Origin: Chryseobacterium wanjuense
GTDB taxonomy: Bacteria; Bacteroidota; Bacteroidia; Flavobacteriales; Weeksellaceae
Direction of reading: 5' to 3'
NCBI RefSeq assembly: GCF_900111495.1
Contig: NZ_FOIU01000005.1
Location: forward strand, 91,528 to 155,527
Length of the DNA: 64,000 nucleotides
Both the position numbers and the translations under genes were made by a program. Positions 22,978 through 31,455 of the stretch are shown here, one piece after another; the first letter of the stretch is position 1; each line of letters starts with the position of its first letter. The notes below the pieces were generated by a model that ran no database searches, was not told the DNA's origin, and saw only the letters and a program-made list of their open reading frames with translations.

Positions 22978-23614
22978 GATTCATTATTTTTAATTCTTTC
23001 CAAAAAACATCTTTATACATCCCGAATTCTGCGATCAGCAATTCATTGATGTAGGGAATTTCAGCCAATTGGTAGGCTTTCTTTTCTACAATTCTTTCAA
23101 GATATAATTTTCGGTAGGTTTTATCTTTTAATTCTTCTTTCCAGTTAATTTTTTCCAAATCCAGATCAAAACCAATTGCTGAATAATGAAATTGGGCTAA
23201 AATATTTTCCAGCATTTTGATTAACGAATCTTCCGGGTCAGCATTCTGTAAAGCGGAAATGACCTGCGGCAAAAACCTGAGCGACAAATCTGCAGATAAC
23301 AGTGAAGAAATGTCTCTTTTCCCCTTAAATTCAGGAATCAATTTCTGCAAATCTTTTGCCGTATTTTTTCTTACCAAATATAGCTGTGCACTGTGGTATA
23401 AGATTTTCGCTGCCCAAACCGTCGTTTCACGGTCACAACTGATCTGATCCGACAAAAATTCCAATCTTTCTTTTTCGAATTCAGACTCAAAATAATCTGC
23501 GGCATCCTGCTCTTCCTTTTGGGAAATCTCCTGGATATCCGTGAAAATTGTAATGCATTCGTCCTTTCGAAGCAGAAACAAAGTATCTAAAAATGGGGAT
23601 TTGGTTTCCATCAT
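22967..23614 (-). CDS. Unknown soluble protein, first gene of the MoxR-region operon
   Basis: The 215-residue helical, acidic protein (KEEQDAADYFESEFEKERLE near the N-terminus) has no membrane segment. I cannot name a family. It may be another bpX-class component because these loci usually carry several divergent small partners. No clear promoter box is seen within 100 nt. Confidence 0.55.
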   Translation of the reverse strand: MMETKSPFLDTLFLLRKDECITIFTDIQEISQKEEQDAADYFESEFEKERLEFLSDQISCDRETTVWAAKILYHSAQLYLVRKNTAKDLQKLIPEFKGKRDISSLLSADLSLRFLPQVISALQNADPEDSLIKMLENILAQFHYSAIGFDLDLEKINWKEELKDKTYRKLYLERIVEKKAYQLAEIPYINELLIAEFGMYKDVFWKELKIMNHGN

Positions 23615-23808
23615 CTAACAAAAATAAAATTATTTCTCTGAGAATAAAACTTTTAATTGAATGATTGATAATTAAATAATATTTTCATTTTATATAATGT
23701 GGAGGATTTTGATTGATAAGGCTTCGTGAACATTCGTTCGTAAACCTTTCAATAAAAAACCATTAGATAGCTTCACCTTTTCAATAATTTTAATCGATCA
23801 AAAGTTGT

Positions 23809-23816
23809 TATCTTTG
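23809..23816 (+). promoter_or_regulatory. -7 box of deoD
   Basis: TATCTTTG, a perfect TAnnTTTG box, lies 20 nt before the ATG and gives a short leader. Confidence 0.72.
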
Positions 23817-23835
23817 CTCCATTGAAAATAAAATT

Positions 23836-24546
23836 ATGAGTATTCACATTAGTGCCAATAAAGGAGAAATTGCGAAAGTAGTGCTGCAGCCGGGAGATCC
23901 GCTCCGTGCACAATTTATTGCTGAAAAGTATCTGGAAAATGCAGAACTGGTAAGCAAAACGAGAGGAATTTTTTATTACACCGGTTTTTATAAAGGAAAA
24001 GAAATCACTGTCGGAGCCAGCGGAATGGGCTTCCCGAGTATCGGAATTTATTCTTTCGAGCTTTTTACCGAATATGAAGTAGATACCATTATAAGAATCG
24101 GAACTTGTGGCGCTTACAATACTGACCTTCAACTTTTTGACATCTTAAATGTAGAAAATGCCGCCAGCGAAAGTACGTATGCAAAATATGCCTGGGAAAT
24201 TGAAGACGAAATTATTTCTCATCAGGGGAATATTTTTAACACAATCAACCAAACAGCAGAAGAACTTTCATTAAAAACAAAAATAATCAACGTTCACAGC
24301 AGTGATATTTTTTACAGAAAAGACCCGAATATTCCTGCTATTGCAACGAAATATAATTGTCCGGCCGTAGAAATGGAAGCTTTCGGTTTATTTGCTAATG
24401 CTCAACATTTAGGAAAAAATGCAGCAACGATTCTTACGGTGACAGATATTATTCCAACCCATGAAAAAATTTCTGCCGACAAAAGAGAAAGAGCTTTGAA
24501 ACCGATGATGGAACTGGCTTTGGAATCGGCAATTAAAAGTTTGTAA
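23836..24546 (+). CDS. deoD: Purine nucleoside phosphorylase, DeoD type
   Basis: The 236-residue protein matches hexameric bacterial PNP: GDPLRAQFIAE (phosphate loop), GTCGAY, VHSSDIFYRKD and the purine-site VEMEAFGLF. It converts purine nucleosides and phosphate to free base and (deoxy)ribose-1-phosphate in the cytosol. It is monocistronic with its own promoter and ends in a shared terminator with tatD. Length is normal and residues appear intact. Confidence 0.93.
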   Translation: MSIHISANKGEIAKVVLQPGDPLRAQFIAEKYLENAELVSKTRGIFYYTGFYKGKEITVGASGMGFPSIGIYSFELFTEYEVDTIIRIGTCGAYNTDLQLFDILNVENAASESTYAKYAWEIEDEIISHQGNIFNTINQTAEELSLKTKIINVHSSDIFYRKDPNIPAIATKYNCPAVEMEAFGLFANAQHLGKNAATILTVTDIIPTHEKISADKRERALKPMMELALESAIKSL

Positions 24547-24587
24547 AAATTAGTAATGCTAATAAAATTGCTTTAAAATATTTAATA

Positions 24588-24624
24588 AAAAAGAGTTTTA
24601 CATGAATTGTAGAACTCTTTTTTT
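24588..24624. terminator. Bidirectional terminator between deoD and tatD
   Basis: AAAGAGTT (24590-24597) pairs with AACTCTTT (24613-24620), with A- and T-runs outside. It serves two convergent genes. Confidence 0.82.
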
Positions 24625-25408
24625 ATATTCTGAAAAAATTTCGGGCGACTTCTGTGGTTTCGTCTGCAACTTCGGAAATACTGATTTTCTTTAGACCCGC
24701 AATAGTTTGTGCAACATAAGGCAAAAATGACGGTTCGTTTCTGCGATGCTGCATCCTGGGCATATTTTTCGGAAGCATAAAAGGAGCATCTGTTTCAATC
24801 ATCATCCGGTCGAGCGGGACATATTTTATCACATCTTCCAAATGTTTGAATCTCCTTTCATCACTGATCGCTCCGGTAAATCCTAAGTAAAATCCTTTGT
24901 CCAGATAAATTTTCGCCTCACTTAAACTTCCGGTAAAACAGTGAATGACAGCTTTGGGGAGCTTCGATAGATATTCGTCTGTAATTTCATTAAATCGTTT
25001 AAAAGCAGATCTTTCGTGAAGAAAAAGCGGTTTATTCACTTCGATGGCCAGTTCCAGCTGAGCCCGATAACATTTTTCCTGAATGGGTCTGGGAGAGAAA
25101 TCCCGGTCGAAATCCAGTCCGCATTCTCCGACGGAAATCACCTGATCTTGTTTTAAGAATTTTCTAAGTTCATGAATACTTTCATTGTTAAAAGATTTTG
25201 CATCATGAGGATGAATTCCTGCCGTTGAAAATAAAATTTCGGGGTAATCTTCAGCGATTTCCGCAGATTCTTTGCTTCCGCGTATGCTCGTTCCTGTGAG
25301 AATCATTTGTTCTACTCCGTTGTCGAGGGCTCGGTTGATGATTTCTTCGTGTTCGTTGTGAAATTGTTTATTGGTCAGATTAATGCCAATATCGACGAAT
25401 GTGTACAT
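24623..25408 (-). CDS. tatD: TatD-family 3'-5' nuclease
   Basis: The 261-residue TIM-barrel metal hydrolase carries FVDIGINL, AGIHPHDAKS, GECGLDFDRDFS, an LFLHER in place of the common HxR, VIHCFTGS and METDAPF-like IETDAPF. It resembles E. coli TatD, a Mg-dependent exonuclease on single-stranded DNA and RNA. Five tRNA-like genes lie directly upstream on the same strand (48 nt), so tRNA transcription may read into it. A role in tRNA end trimming or turnover is inferred from that. Confidence 0.9.
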   Translation of the reverse strand: MYTFVDIGINLTNKQFHNEHEEIINRALDNGVEQMILTGTSIRGSKESAEIAEDYPEILFSTAGIHPHDAKSFNNESIHELRKFLKQDQVISVGECGLDFDRDFSPRPIQEKCYRAQLELAIEVNKPLFLHERSAFKRFNEITDEYLSKLPKAVIHCFTGSLSEAKIYLDKGFYLGFTGAISDERRFKHLEDVIKYVPLDRMMIETDAPFMLPKNMPRMQHRRNEPSFLPYVAQTIAGLKKISISEVADETTEVARNFFRI

Positions 25409-25455
25409 TTTTTTAATTGTTTTTGTTTATTTCTTATTCATATTAATCTAAAAGC

Positions 25456-25523
25456 GAAGCAAGCAGGAATCGAACCTGCAACTCATCTTAGAAGGATGTG
25501 CTTTTCCATTAAACTATTGCTCC
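25456..25523 (-). tRNA. Short tRNA-Arg-like (UCU), array 2
   Basis: The acceptor GGAGCAA/TTGCTTC pairs fully with one G-U. The D-arm is GTTT-AATGGAA-AAGC, the anticodon arm CATC-CTTCTAA-GATG (anticodon TCT, outer A-A mismatch) and the T-arm GCAGG-TTCGATT-CCTGC. At 68 nt it is small, with a short variable loop. Confidence 0.8.
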
Positions 25524-25541
25524 GTTTGAAAAATTTTTTGC

Positions 25542-25612
25542 GAAACGTGCGGGACTCGAACCCGCAACCTCTGACGTGGAAGGTCAGTACTCTTCCTTTG
25601 AGCTAACGTTTC
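25542..25612 (-). tRNA. tRNA-Gly-like (UCC), array 2
   Basis: The acceptor GAAACGT/ACGTTTC is perfect. The D-arm is GCTC-AAAGGAA-GAGT, the anticodon arm CTGAC-CTTCCAC-GTCAG (anticodon TCC) and the T-arm GCGGG-TTCGAGT-CCCGC. It is a complete cloverleaf. Confidence 0.87.
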
Positions 25613-25618
25613 TTTGGG

Positions 25619-25688
25619 GAGATAAGCGAGATTCGAACTCGCATCAATTCTATGCAGGAATAAATTTTTCCGATTAAACTATTATCTC
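25619..25688 (-). tRNA. tRNA-Cys-like (GCA), array 2
   Basis: The acceptor GAGATAA/TTATCTC is perfect. The D-arm GTTT-AATCGGAA-AAAT is weak. The anticodon arm TATTC-CTGCATA-GAATT (anticodon GCA) has its outer pair mismatched and T at position 37. The T-arm is GCGAG-TTCGAAT-CTCGC. It is class I, unlike the other GCA tRNA at 13036. Confidence 0.8.
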
Positions 25689-25695
25689 CGTTTGG

Positions 25696-25768
25696 AAATG
25701 CAGCAGGACTCGAACCTGCAATCTCTATCGTGACATGTTAGTATTTATCCATTTTAAACTGTGCATTC
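25696..25768 (-). tRNA. tRNA-Asp-like (GUC), array 2
   Basis: The acceptor GAATGCA/TGCATTT is paired with one G-U. The D-arm GTTT-AAAATGGAT-AAAT is weak. The anticodon arm CTAAC-ATGTCAC-GATAG has one A-A mismatch (anticodon GTC). The T-arm GCAGG-TTCGAGT-CCTGC is strong. Confidence 0.75.
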
Positions 25769-25774
25769 CTTTCA

Positions 25775-25845
25775 AAAAGGCACGGGATTCTAACCTACAA
25801 CCCTCTTGTTATTAACCATATACTCTTCCTCTGAGCTAACCTTTT
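25775..25845 (-). tRNA. Degenerate tRNA-like gene, array 2, anticodon unclear
   Basis: The acceptor AAAAGGT/GCCTTTT pairs with one G-U and the D-arm GCTC-AGAGGAA-GAGT is good. The anticodon arm (ATGG-TTAATAA-CAAG) has only two solid pairs, so an AAT reading is doubtful. The T-loop is TTAGAAT, lacking C56, and the T-stem has one mismatch. It is first in the array, 6 nt from the next tRNA. Confidence 0.65.
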
Positions 25846-25849
25846 TATT

Positions 25850-26923
25850 TCACCAGGTATGAATTTTATAATTTTTCAATAAAACTCCGCTGAAATAATT
25901 TCCCTGAATCCCATCAACTACCGGATGAAGAATTCTGGCAGCACCATCCACAGAATCCAACGGCGGAATATATCCCTGCTCAAACTGTTTCTTTCTTAAA
26001 CTTTCTTTCGCTCCTGTAGAAATCCATCCTACATCAACCGCACTCATGTAGATTTGATCTTTTTCAAATTCTTTAGCCGAAGTGAGTGTCATCATATTCA
26101 GTGCTGCTTTTGTCATATTCGTATTACGGAGAGATTCATTCACATACCATGAACATTTATGATCTAAAAGCAATTTTAGCATATTGATTCTCTCCTCTTT
26201 ATGTTGACTTATATCATTAAAAAGTTGAGTAGCCTTATCTTCATATTTAGAAGAATTTGAACTATTTTCACCCAAAAACCTCATATAAGCATTAAAAAGA
26301 TTCTTTTTTTGAATTAATAGATCGAGCTTTATAACATCATTGTTTTCTTCATAATTTTGAAGTAAATTTTCGTAGTTTTCAATTGCTTTTTTGCTTTCTC
26401 CCTTGCTTAAATATGACTGCCCATATAATGAAAAGAAAGCATTACTCTTTTCTATTTTAGCATTATCTAATATATTGAGACATTCATCATATTTACCTAA
26501 ATTCAAAGCATTCAATGCCGCATTCCATAAAATCTGAGATGACTTATCATCTAAACTGTAAGCTTTACTCGCATATTGGTAGGCTTTTTCATTTTCTTTA
26601 AGATTGGAATAACATGAAGATAAATTGGCATAATAACCAGCAATGGTCTTATTTTCATCAACAGGACAATATAACGCCGCTAAACGAAATTTTTCTTTTG
26701 CTTTTTGATAATTTTTTAGATCATAAAGACATAAACCAACACGTCCTAATAAATAATGATTTTTAGAATCTTTTCCCAAAAGTTCATCAAATATCTGCAA
26801 TGAATGCTCATATTCGTTATTATTATAAAAGCTATCTGCCAAGGCTTTTCTATCTTCATAACTCTGTTTTTGCCCAAAACAAAGATTTGAAAAAATAAAA
26901 AGGAAATATATTAGTTTTTTCAT
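25850..26923 (-). CDS. Exported TPR protein
   Basis: The 357-residue protein has a signal peptide (MKKLIYFLFIFSNLCFGQ). Tetratricopeptide-like repeats span about 20-220, for example NYQKAKEKFRLAALYCP and GKYDECLNILDNAKI. The C-terminal 130 residues are different, containing a WISTGAKESLRKKQFEQG segment. It follows T6SS effector and immunity genes and precedes tRNA array 2. It might be an additional immunity or adaptor protein, which is unproven. Its stop is only 5 nt from the tRNA-like gene. Confidence 0.72.
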   Translation of the reverse strand: MKKLIYFLFIFSNLCFGQKQSYEDRKALADSFYNNNEYEHSLQIFDELLGKDSKNHYLLGRVGLCLYDLKNYQKAKEKFRLAALYCPVDENKTIAGYYANLSSCYSNLKENEKAYQYASKAYSLDDKSSQILWNAALNALNLGKYDECLNILDNAKIEKSNAFFSLYGQSYLSKGESKKAIENYENLLQNYEENNDVIKLDLLIQKKNLFNAYMRFLGENSSNSSKYEDKATQLFNDISQHKEERINMLKLLLDHKCSWYVNESLRNTNMTKAALNMMTLTSAKEFEKDQIYMSAVDVGWISTGAKESLRKKQFEQGYIPPLDSVDGAARILHPVVDGIQGNYFSGVLLKNYKIHTW

Positions 26924-26995
26924 TTGCTAGTTATTTTGGTTTCTATTTTAAAATATAATTACTTTCATCACTACACATTAATTCTTGTTAAAATT

Positions 26996-28012
26996 CTATT
27001 TATCTGTGCAATGAATGATTGTTGCGACGTTACTATTCTTATTAAAAGGATTTTCAGTTTGAATATATTTTTTTGATTTTTTATAGTAAAACCCAAACCA
27101 TGTTAAATTCACTTTTGATTCATTAATAATTTCAATAGTGCCTACTGGTTTCTTATTATCCATATTATCCCAAACTTCCATCTCATCTGGAAGCGGAATA
27201 ATAGGTGGAAAGTCTGTGAAGTAAAATTCATATTTGTTAACATCTATTTTTTTAAGTTGTGCATTCATTGAAAATCGATTTGGAATACTAAACTGAACAC
27301 TTTCAAGGGTAGAAATAAAAGCAATTGTTTTATTTGAATTACAATCATCTGACCAAATACCATCAAGTTTTTCTAATGATATTGAAGTATTGACTGTATG
27401 AATTTCTGCTATGTTTACAATACTATTAGCAGGCTTAATACCCATCATTGTATTTAATTCAGCCAGTTTAGTTATGTTCTTTTCATCATTGCCATCGCTA
27501 ACAGTTTTTTCTTTAAGGAAATCCCAAGATTTCTTTTCTTTATTGTATAAATAATACGTTTTCTTGTATGGATAGATATGATCAATATAATCACGACTTA
27601 TTTTAATATATTTATAGGGCACAAATTCTGCTATGATATAGTAATTATCCAAATGAGATTCTAATTTAGGTTTAATCATTTTGTTTAAATCGTTAAAATA
27701 TTTATCATCCGGGTCATCACCAGAATCTAAACCATTCTTAAAATCAAATTGGAACCATTCCTCTTGTTTTTTAATATTTTTATTTATAAAATTCACTGTT
27801 ACACTTCCAATATCTTTATTAGCAAATGTATAAATAGGGTAATCAGAATCTGGACTTAATTGATAACCGTGAAAATATCTCTTATCAAATAGATTAGGAA
27901 TTATTATTTTTTCATTAAGATCATTCCTCTTATCCGTTGTCATATTTTTATCATTTTGACCTCTGCAAGTTTGTATACTCATAAGTATTAAAAGAAAAAT
28001 TATATGTTTCAT
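26996..28012 (-). CDS. Putative lipoprotein, candidate T6SS immunity protein 2
   Basis: The 338-residue protein has a short signal and lipobox (LILMSIQTC). I recognise no domain. It contains an aromatic-rich region TFANKDIGSVTVNFI and a C-terminal VNLTWFGFYYKKSKK. It overlaps the preceding lipoprotein gene by 4 bases (ATGA) and both follow the effector. That order (effector, then exported lipoproteins) is typical for periplasmic immunity to cell-wall-degrading effectors. The role is inferred. Confidence 0.62.
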   Translation of the reverse strand: MKHIIFLLILMSIQTCRGQNDKNMTTDKRNDLNEKIIIPNLFDKRYFHGYQLSPDSDYPIYTFANKDIGSVTVNFINKNIKKQEEWFQFDFKNGLDSGDDPDDKYFNDLNKMIKPKLESHLDNYYIIAEFVPYKYIKISRDYIDHIYPYKKTYYLYNKEKKSWDFLKEKTVSDGNDEKNITKLAELNTMMGIKPANSIVNIAEIHTVNTSISLEKLDGIWSDDCNSNKTIAFISTLESVQFSIPNRFSMNAQLKKIDVNKYEFYFTDFPPIIPLPDEMEVWDNMDNKKPVGTIEIINESKVNLTWFGFYYKKSKKYIQTENPFNKNSNVATIIHCTDK

Positions 28013-28806
28013 TTTTTATTGAGTATTAATTCAGTATTATAATTCCAATTTTTATCCGCTATTATTGGGCTTTTGATATAATATTTATTATTTTTTAAGA
28101 CTAAAACGGCAAGAGTATCTATTTTTGAATGATCTGAAAAACCATCTCCTTCAATATTTTTTTCATATTTTAAGATAAGGCTGTTATTTTTTTCTTCTAT
28201 TTTACATTGATCGGTAAAGTAAGTTTTATATCCTAATCCTGAAAATGTACAGCCATTCTCATTAATTTCTATATCATATAGGATAGCCATTTCTGAAAAC
28301 CCATCTAATTTTCCGTAATCAATATTAACTGAATATGTACCTTTCCAGTTAATTTGATCCTGATTTTTTATTTTAAATCTCCATGATTTTAATAACTTTT
28401 GGTCATACATTAAATTTACTGCATTATCAATCATGCTTTTTTCTACTTTCAATCCATTAATTGGAACATTTTTTTTAATATTGACAGTATCAATGATTTT
28501 ATATTTTTCAACATCATCGGTCTTTAATAACCTTTCTAATGAAAAAACATATTTTTTATTATGTATATTTTTATATATACTATAAGAAATACTGTCTATA
28601 GTTGTTTCATCACTTTTGATGAATTCATAATCGTTGAATTCATCACCTGAAAAGAAAACTTTCCCTATAAAAATCTCGTTCGACTTCTTTTCAATATGTG
28701 ATAAACTTACTTTATTTTTATCTGGAATTTCTTCTTTTTGTCCCTTACAATTAATTATAGAAGTGAAAAGAATTACTATAAATAAATATTTAAAATTTAT
28801 TATCAT
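28009..28806 (-). CDS. Putative lipoprotein, candidate T6SS immunity protein 1
   Basis: The 265-residue protein has a lipobox (FTSIINCKGQ). The mature protein is acidic and beta-rich, with KGTYSVNIDYGKLDGFSEMA resembling small lipocalin-like Bacteroidota lipoproteins. It overlaps the effector stop by 4 bases and the next lipoprotein by 4 bases, so it is tightly co-translated. It is likely a periplasmic inhibitor of the 28803 effector. No homology search was available. Confidence 0.65.
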   Translation of the reverse strand: MIINFKYLFIVILFTSIINCKGQKEEIPDKNKVSLSHIEKKSNEIFIGKVFFSGDEFNDYEFIKSDETTIDSISYSIYKNIHNKKYVFSLERLLKTDDVEKYKIIDTVNIKKNVPINGLKVEKSMIDNAVNLMYDQKLLKSWRFKIKNQDQINWKGTYSVNIDYGKLDGFSEMAILYDIEINENGCTFSGLGYKTYFTDQCKIEEKNNSLILKYEKNIEGDGFSDHSKIDTLAVLVLKNNKYYIKSPIIADKNWNYNTELILNKK

Positions 28807-30950
28807 GGTTGGTTTTCTCTTTTAGGATTTTTAATTACTTGTGTGTTTAATTCAGATATATGAGAAAATGGATCTACTCTTCCTCCCGTTCTCTCTTTGG
28901 TAGTACGCACCTCAAAATGTAGGTGAACTTGATTTGGTTTTAATGCTGTTGCAGAAGACCCTGTTTTGCCACTCTTTCCAATAGAATCACCGGCTTTAAC
29001 CTTGGTAGGATTACCGTCTTTATCCTTAGCATTGATTGAAATGGAGCTTAAATGAGCATAAAAAAACCAATATGTCTTTCCATTATAATTTCCTTTAATA
29101 TTTATACAGTTCCCATACGATTCGGAATAATATATTTCATTCACTTCACCATCAATACAAGCATACACTTGCGTTCCTGCTGGGGCATATAGATCAAGTC
29201 CATCGTGTTTTCCTTTTGCTCTTCCAGGGATATTGTTGCTATGTATGCTTCTCTCCGGAGCCCAATCATTATACCATCCTCTTAATTGAGGATGATTTAT
29301 AGGATGATGCCATTGGGTTTCTGAAGCTACTATTTTTTCATGTGTTGATTTTTCGTTACAAGTAAACTTTATTGCCTTATTAGTTAAACCTTCTGTAATG
29401 TATACTAGAACTTTTGTTTTAATCTCTGATTTCCATATTATTCCATCTGAGTTTATGTCTAATCCTTTATTTTGGTTATAAGAAGTTACTCTTAAATTTT
29501 TTAATTTTTCAGATTCCGAAATCCTAGTTGTTAGTTTGTCTAATGAAGACGCAAAAACTATATGTTCCTCTTTTAGAGACGAAGCGGGAAATAGAACTTG
29601 TAAATAAAAATCAACAAATTCGACTGTTTTTCCTCTTAACGGTTCAAAATATTTTTTAACATAATCTAACTGATCAATTGCTGTCATATCTGCAAATTCT
29701 TTTACTCTTTTTAAATATGAATCTTCTTTCCGTTTTGTCTTCTTATTATACTTTTGTCCATAATAATTTTTAACAGTTTCAACTGTAACTTCTTTTCCTA
29801 AAAGTGCTTTAGCAGTGCTAGGCATAAATTGAATTAATCCTGTACCACCGGAATTTGCCTGATTAGGAGCATCAGTTTTAAATGTTCCCCCACTTTCCCA
29901 TTTAAATACAGCCATTAAATTATTTGCCATTTCAATCTTTCTCTTTTCGCCCCAAAGATCAGCACAAATTTCAACCACCTTCTTTCTAAATTCACAACTA
30001 ACCTTATCTCCCCAAATTAAATCATACTGTTTACAAAGACATTTATCATCCTTCTTCTTCTCATCAGGTTTAAACACCGTCACCACTTTATTCCCAGTAT
30101 CCACAGCAGGATTAGCTCCATATTGTCTCTTCAACTTTCCTTTAACCACAACTTCCTCGATCTCTCCGCCATCATAAATCTCCTCATTATCAAATGGTTT
30201 CCCGCTGCTGACCGTCTGCACTTTTATATAATCAGGATTTTGAACATCTACATTTTTGCTGACGGATCTATGCTCGGCGGTTTCCACTACAACGTAATAT
30301 TCATGCAGTTTGTCGTGAGTTCCGTCCATCATTGCGTTGGCAATTTCAGAAAAATCGGCATTCAGCTTAAACTCATGCCACAGAAAACCTTTTTTATTCA
30401 GGGCTTTTGTGATTTGTGCGACCAGATTGTTTTTATTTTTCAGACTGTGGCCTCCGCCATCTGCATCATCTTCGTAAAGACTTAGCTTTACCATTTCATC
30501 CTGCATATTGTGGGTATAGACTTTCACTTTTATGGTTTGCCCGTACTTCATCACCGTATCTTCCTTGATAGGAGAATCATCAATCTTGAAAAGTTCAACT
30601 CTCGTTATTTTCTTTTCCAATCCGGGCAGAACTTTAATTCTTAATCCGGGAGGAATACGTTTTTCAGCTTCATAAATAAAAGCTTCCAGCATGAGTTCGC
30701 TTCCCACCAACGATTGTTTTGTGACGGTAAGCGGAATTCGGTGTCCTATTTTTTTGGGTGCTCCGGCTCCGGGTTTCAGTTCGCGCCAGTTATCATGCTG
30801 ATCAAAATCCAAAGCATAGAGTTTCCATCTTGCCTGGCTTACTTTTTCTCTATCATCAAGGTCATAAATTCTGCTCACTTCATAATAAGCCGTCTCACCA
30901 AGCCGAATCTCGGAAGGACCTTTGATCTGTGAAATACCTTTTTTGCTCAT
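28803..30950 (-). CDS. Multidomain peptidoglycan-hydrolase T6SS effector
   Basis: The 715-residue protein has N-terminal Ig-like beta domains (about 1-230), as in Bacteroidota T6SS cargo. A TonB-box-like EIEEVVVKGK lies near 270. A lysozyme/SLT-like domain (about 310-460) has a candidate catalytic Glu in VFKWESGG and GLIQFMPST. An M23 endopeptidase domain (about 575-700) has GKHDGLDLYAP and HLHFEVR as zinc ligands. It would cut both glycan and peptide bonds in the periplasm. Downstream lipoproteins overlap and probably give immunity. No classical signal peptide supports T6SS delivery. Confidence 0.85.
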   Translation of the reverse strand: MSKKGISQIKGPSEIRLGETAYYEVSRIYDLDDREKVSQARWKLYALDFDQHDNWRELKPGAGAPKKIGHRIPLTVTKQSLVGSELMLEAFIYEAEKRIPPGLRIKVLPGLEKKITRVELFKIDDSPIKEDTVMKYGQTIKVKVYTHNMQDEMVKLSLYEDDADGGGHSLKNKNNLVAQITKALNKKGFLWHEFKLNADFSEIANAMMDGTHDKLHEYYVVVETAEHRSVSKNVDVQNPDYIKVQTVSSGKPFDNEEIYDGGEIEEVVVKGKLKRQYGANPAVDTGNKVVTVFKPDEKKKDDKCLCKQYDLIWGDKVSCEFRKKVVEICADLWGEKRKIEMANNLMAVFKWESGGTFKTDAPNQANSGGTGLIQFMPSTAKALLGKEVTVETVKNYYGQKYNKKTKRKEDSYLKRVKEFADMTAIDQLDYVKKYFEPLRGKTVEFVDFYLQVLFPASSLKEEHIVFASSLDKLTTRISESEKLKNLRVTSYNQNKGLDINSDGIIWKSEIKTKVLVYITEGLTNKAIKFTCNEKSTHEKIVASETQWHHPINHPQLRGWYNDWAPERSIHSNNIPGRAKGKHDGLDLYAPAGTQVYACIDGEVNEIYYSESYGNCINIKGNYNGKTYWFFYAHLSSISINAKDKDGNPTKVKAGDSIGKSGKTGSSATALKPNQVHLHFEVRTTKERTGGRVDPFSHISELNTQVIKNPKRENQP

Positions 30951-30971
30951 TCGTGTTTTTAATTTTCAGAT

Positions 30972-31454
30972 TTATATATAATCAGCTTTCTCTTCTTCCA
31001 TTTCCATATTATCCGAGACTTCCGTAAAATCGATAAACGGACATGCCTCCACCAAAACCTCAGGGTTTGCATTTTTGAAATTCCCTGTAGTTACTTCACT
31101 TTTCTGTCCGTGATTGATGATGTCGATACAGTCTTTTCCGCCAATGGGGCAGGTGGCTTTACTGTCTTCCAGCAAAACTTTTCCTTTGTTATCTTCTATT
31201 ACAATTTTATCGTAAAATCCGGTCCATTCCGTTACTACAGCCTGACAAGGGTTATTGTTCATTTTGGCGCAATTTCCGAAGGTATTCTTCTCAAAAGTTT
31301 TCCCTATGTCTTTATGGGTTGCCGTCAACTTCTTTTTTCCTTCTTTATCATTGATATAGCGTTTGGTTTGGGTTTTCACCATTAATTTATCCGGCACTGT
31401 TCCAAATTTGCACTTACAGGTTGCACCCTGACATACTAAATGTTTTTCGCTCAT
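30972..31454 (-). CDS. DUF4280 PAAR-like T6SS protein
   Basis: I chose ATG 31454 (MSEKHLVCQGATCKCKFG), 2 nt after the previous stop; the longer start overlaps it. The protein has 160 residues with Cys-rich N- and C-terminal parts (CQGATCKCKFG, then CPIGGKDCID). The family is the PAAR-like spike tip of Bacteroidota, thought to cap VgrG and carry effectors. It directly precedes the effector gene, consistent with a delivery partner. Confidence 0.85.
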   Translation of the reverse strand: MSEKHLVCQGATCKCKFGTVPDKLMVKTQTKRYINDKEGKKKLTATHKDIGKTFEKNTFGNCAKMNNNPCQAVVTEWTGFYDKIVIEDNKGKVLLEDSKATCPIGGKDCIDIINHGQKSEVTTGNFKNANPEVLVEACPFIDFTEVSDNMEMEEEKADYI

Positions 31455-31455
31455 C

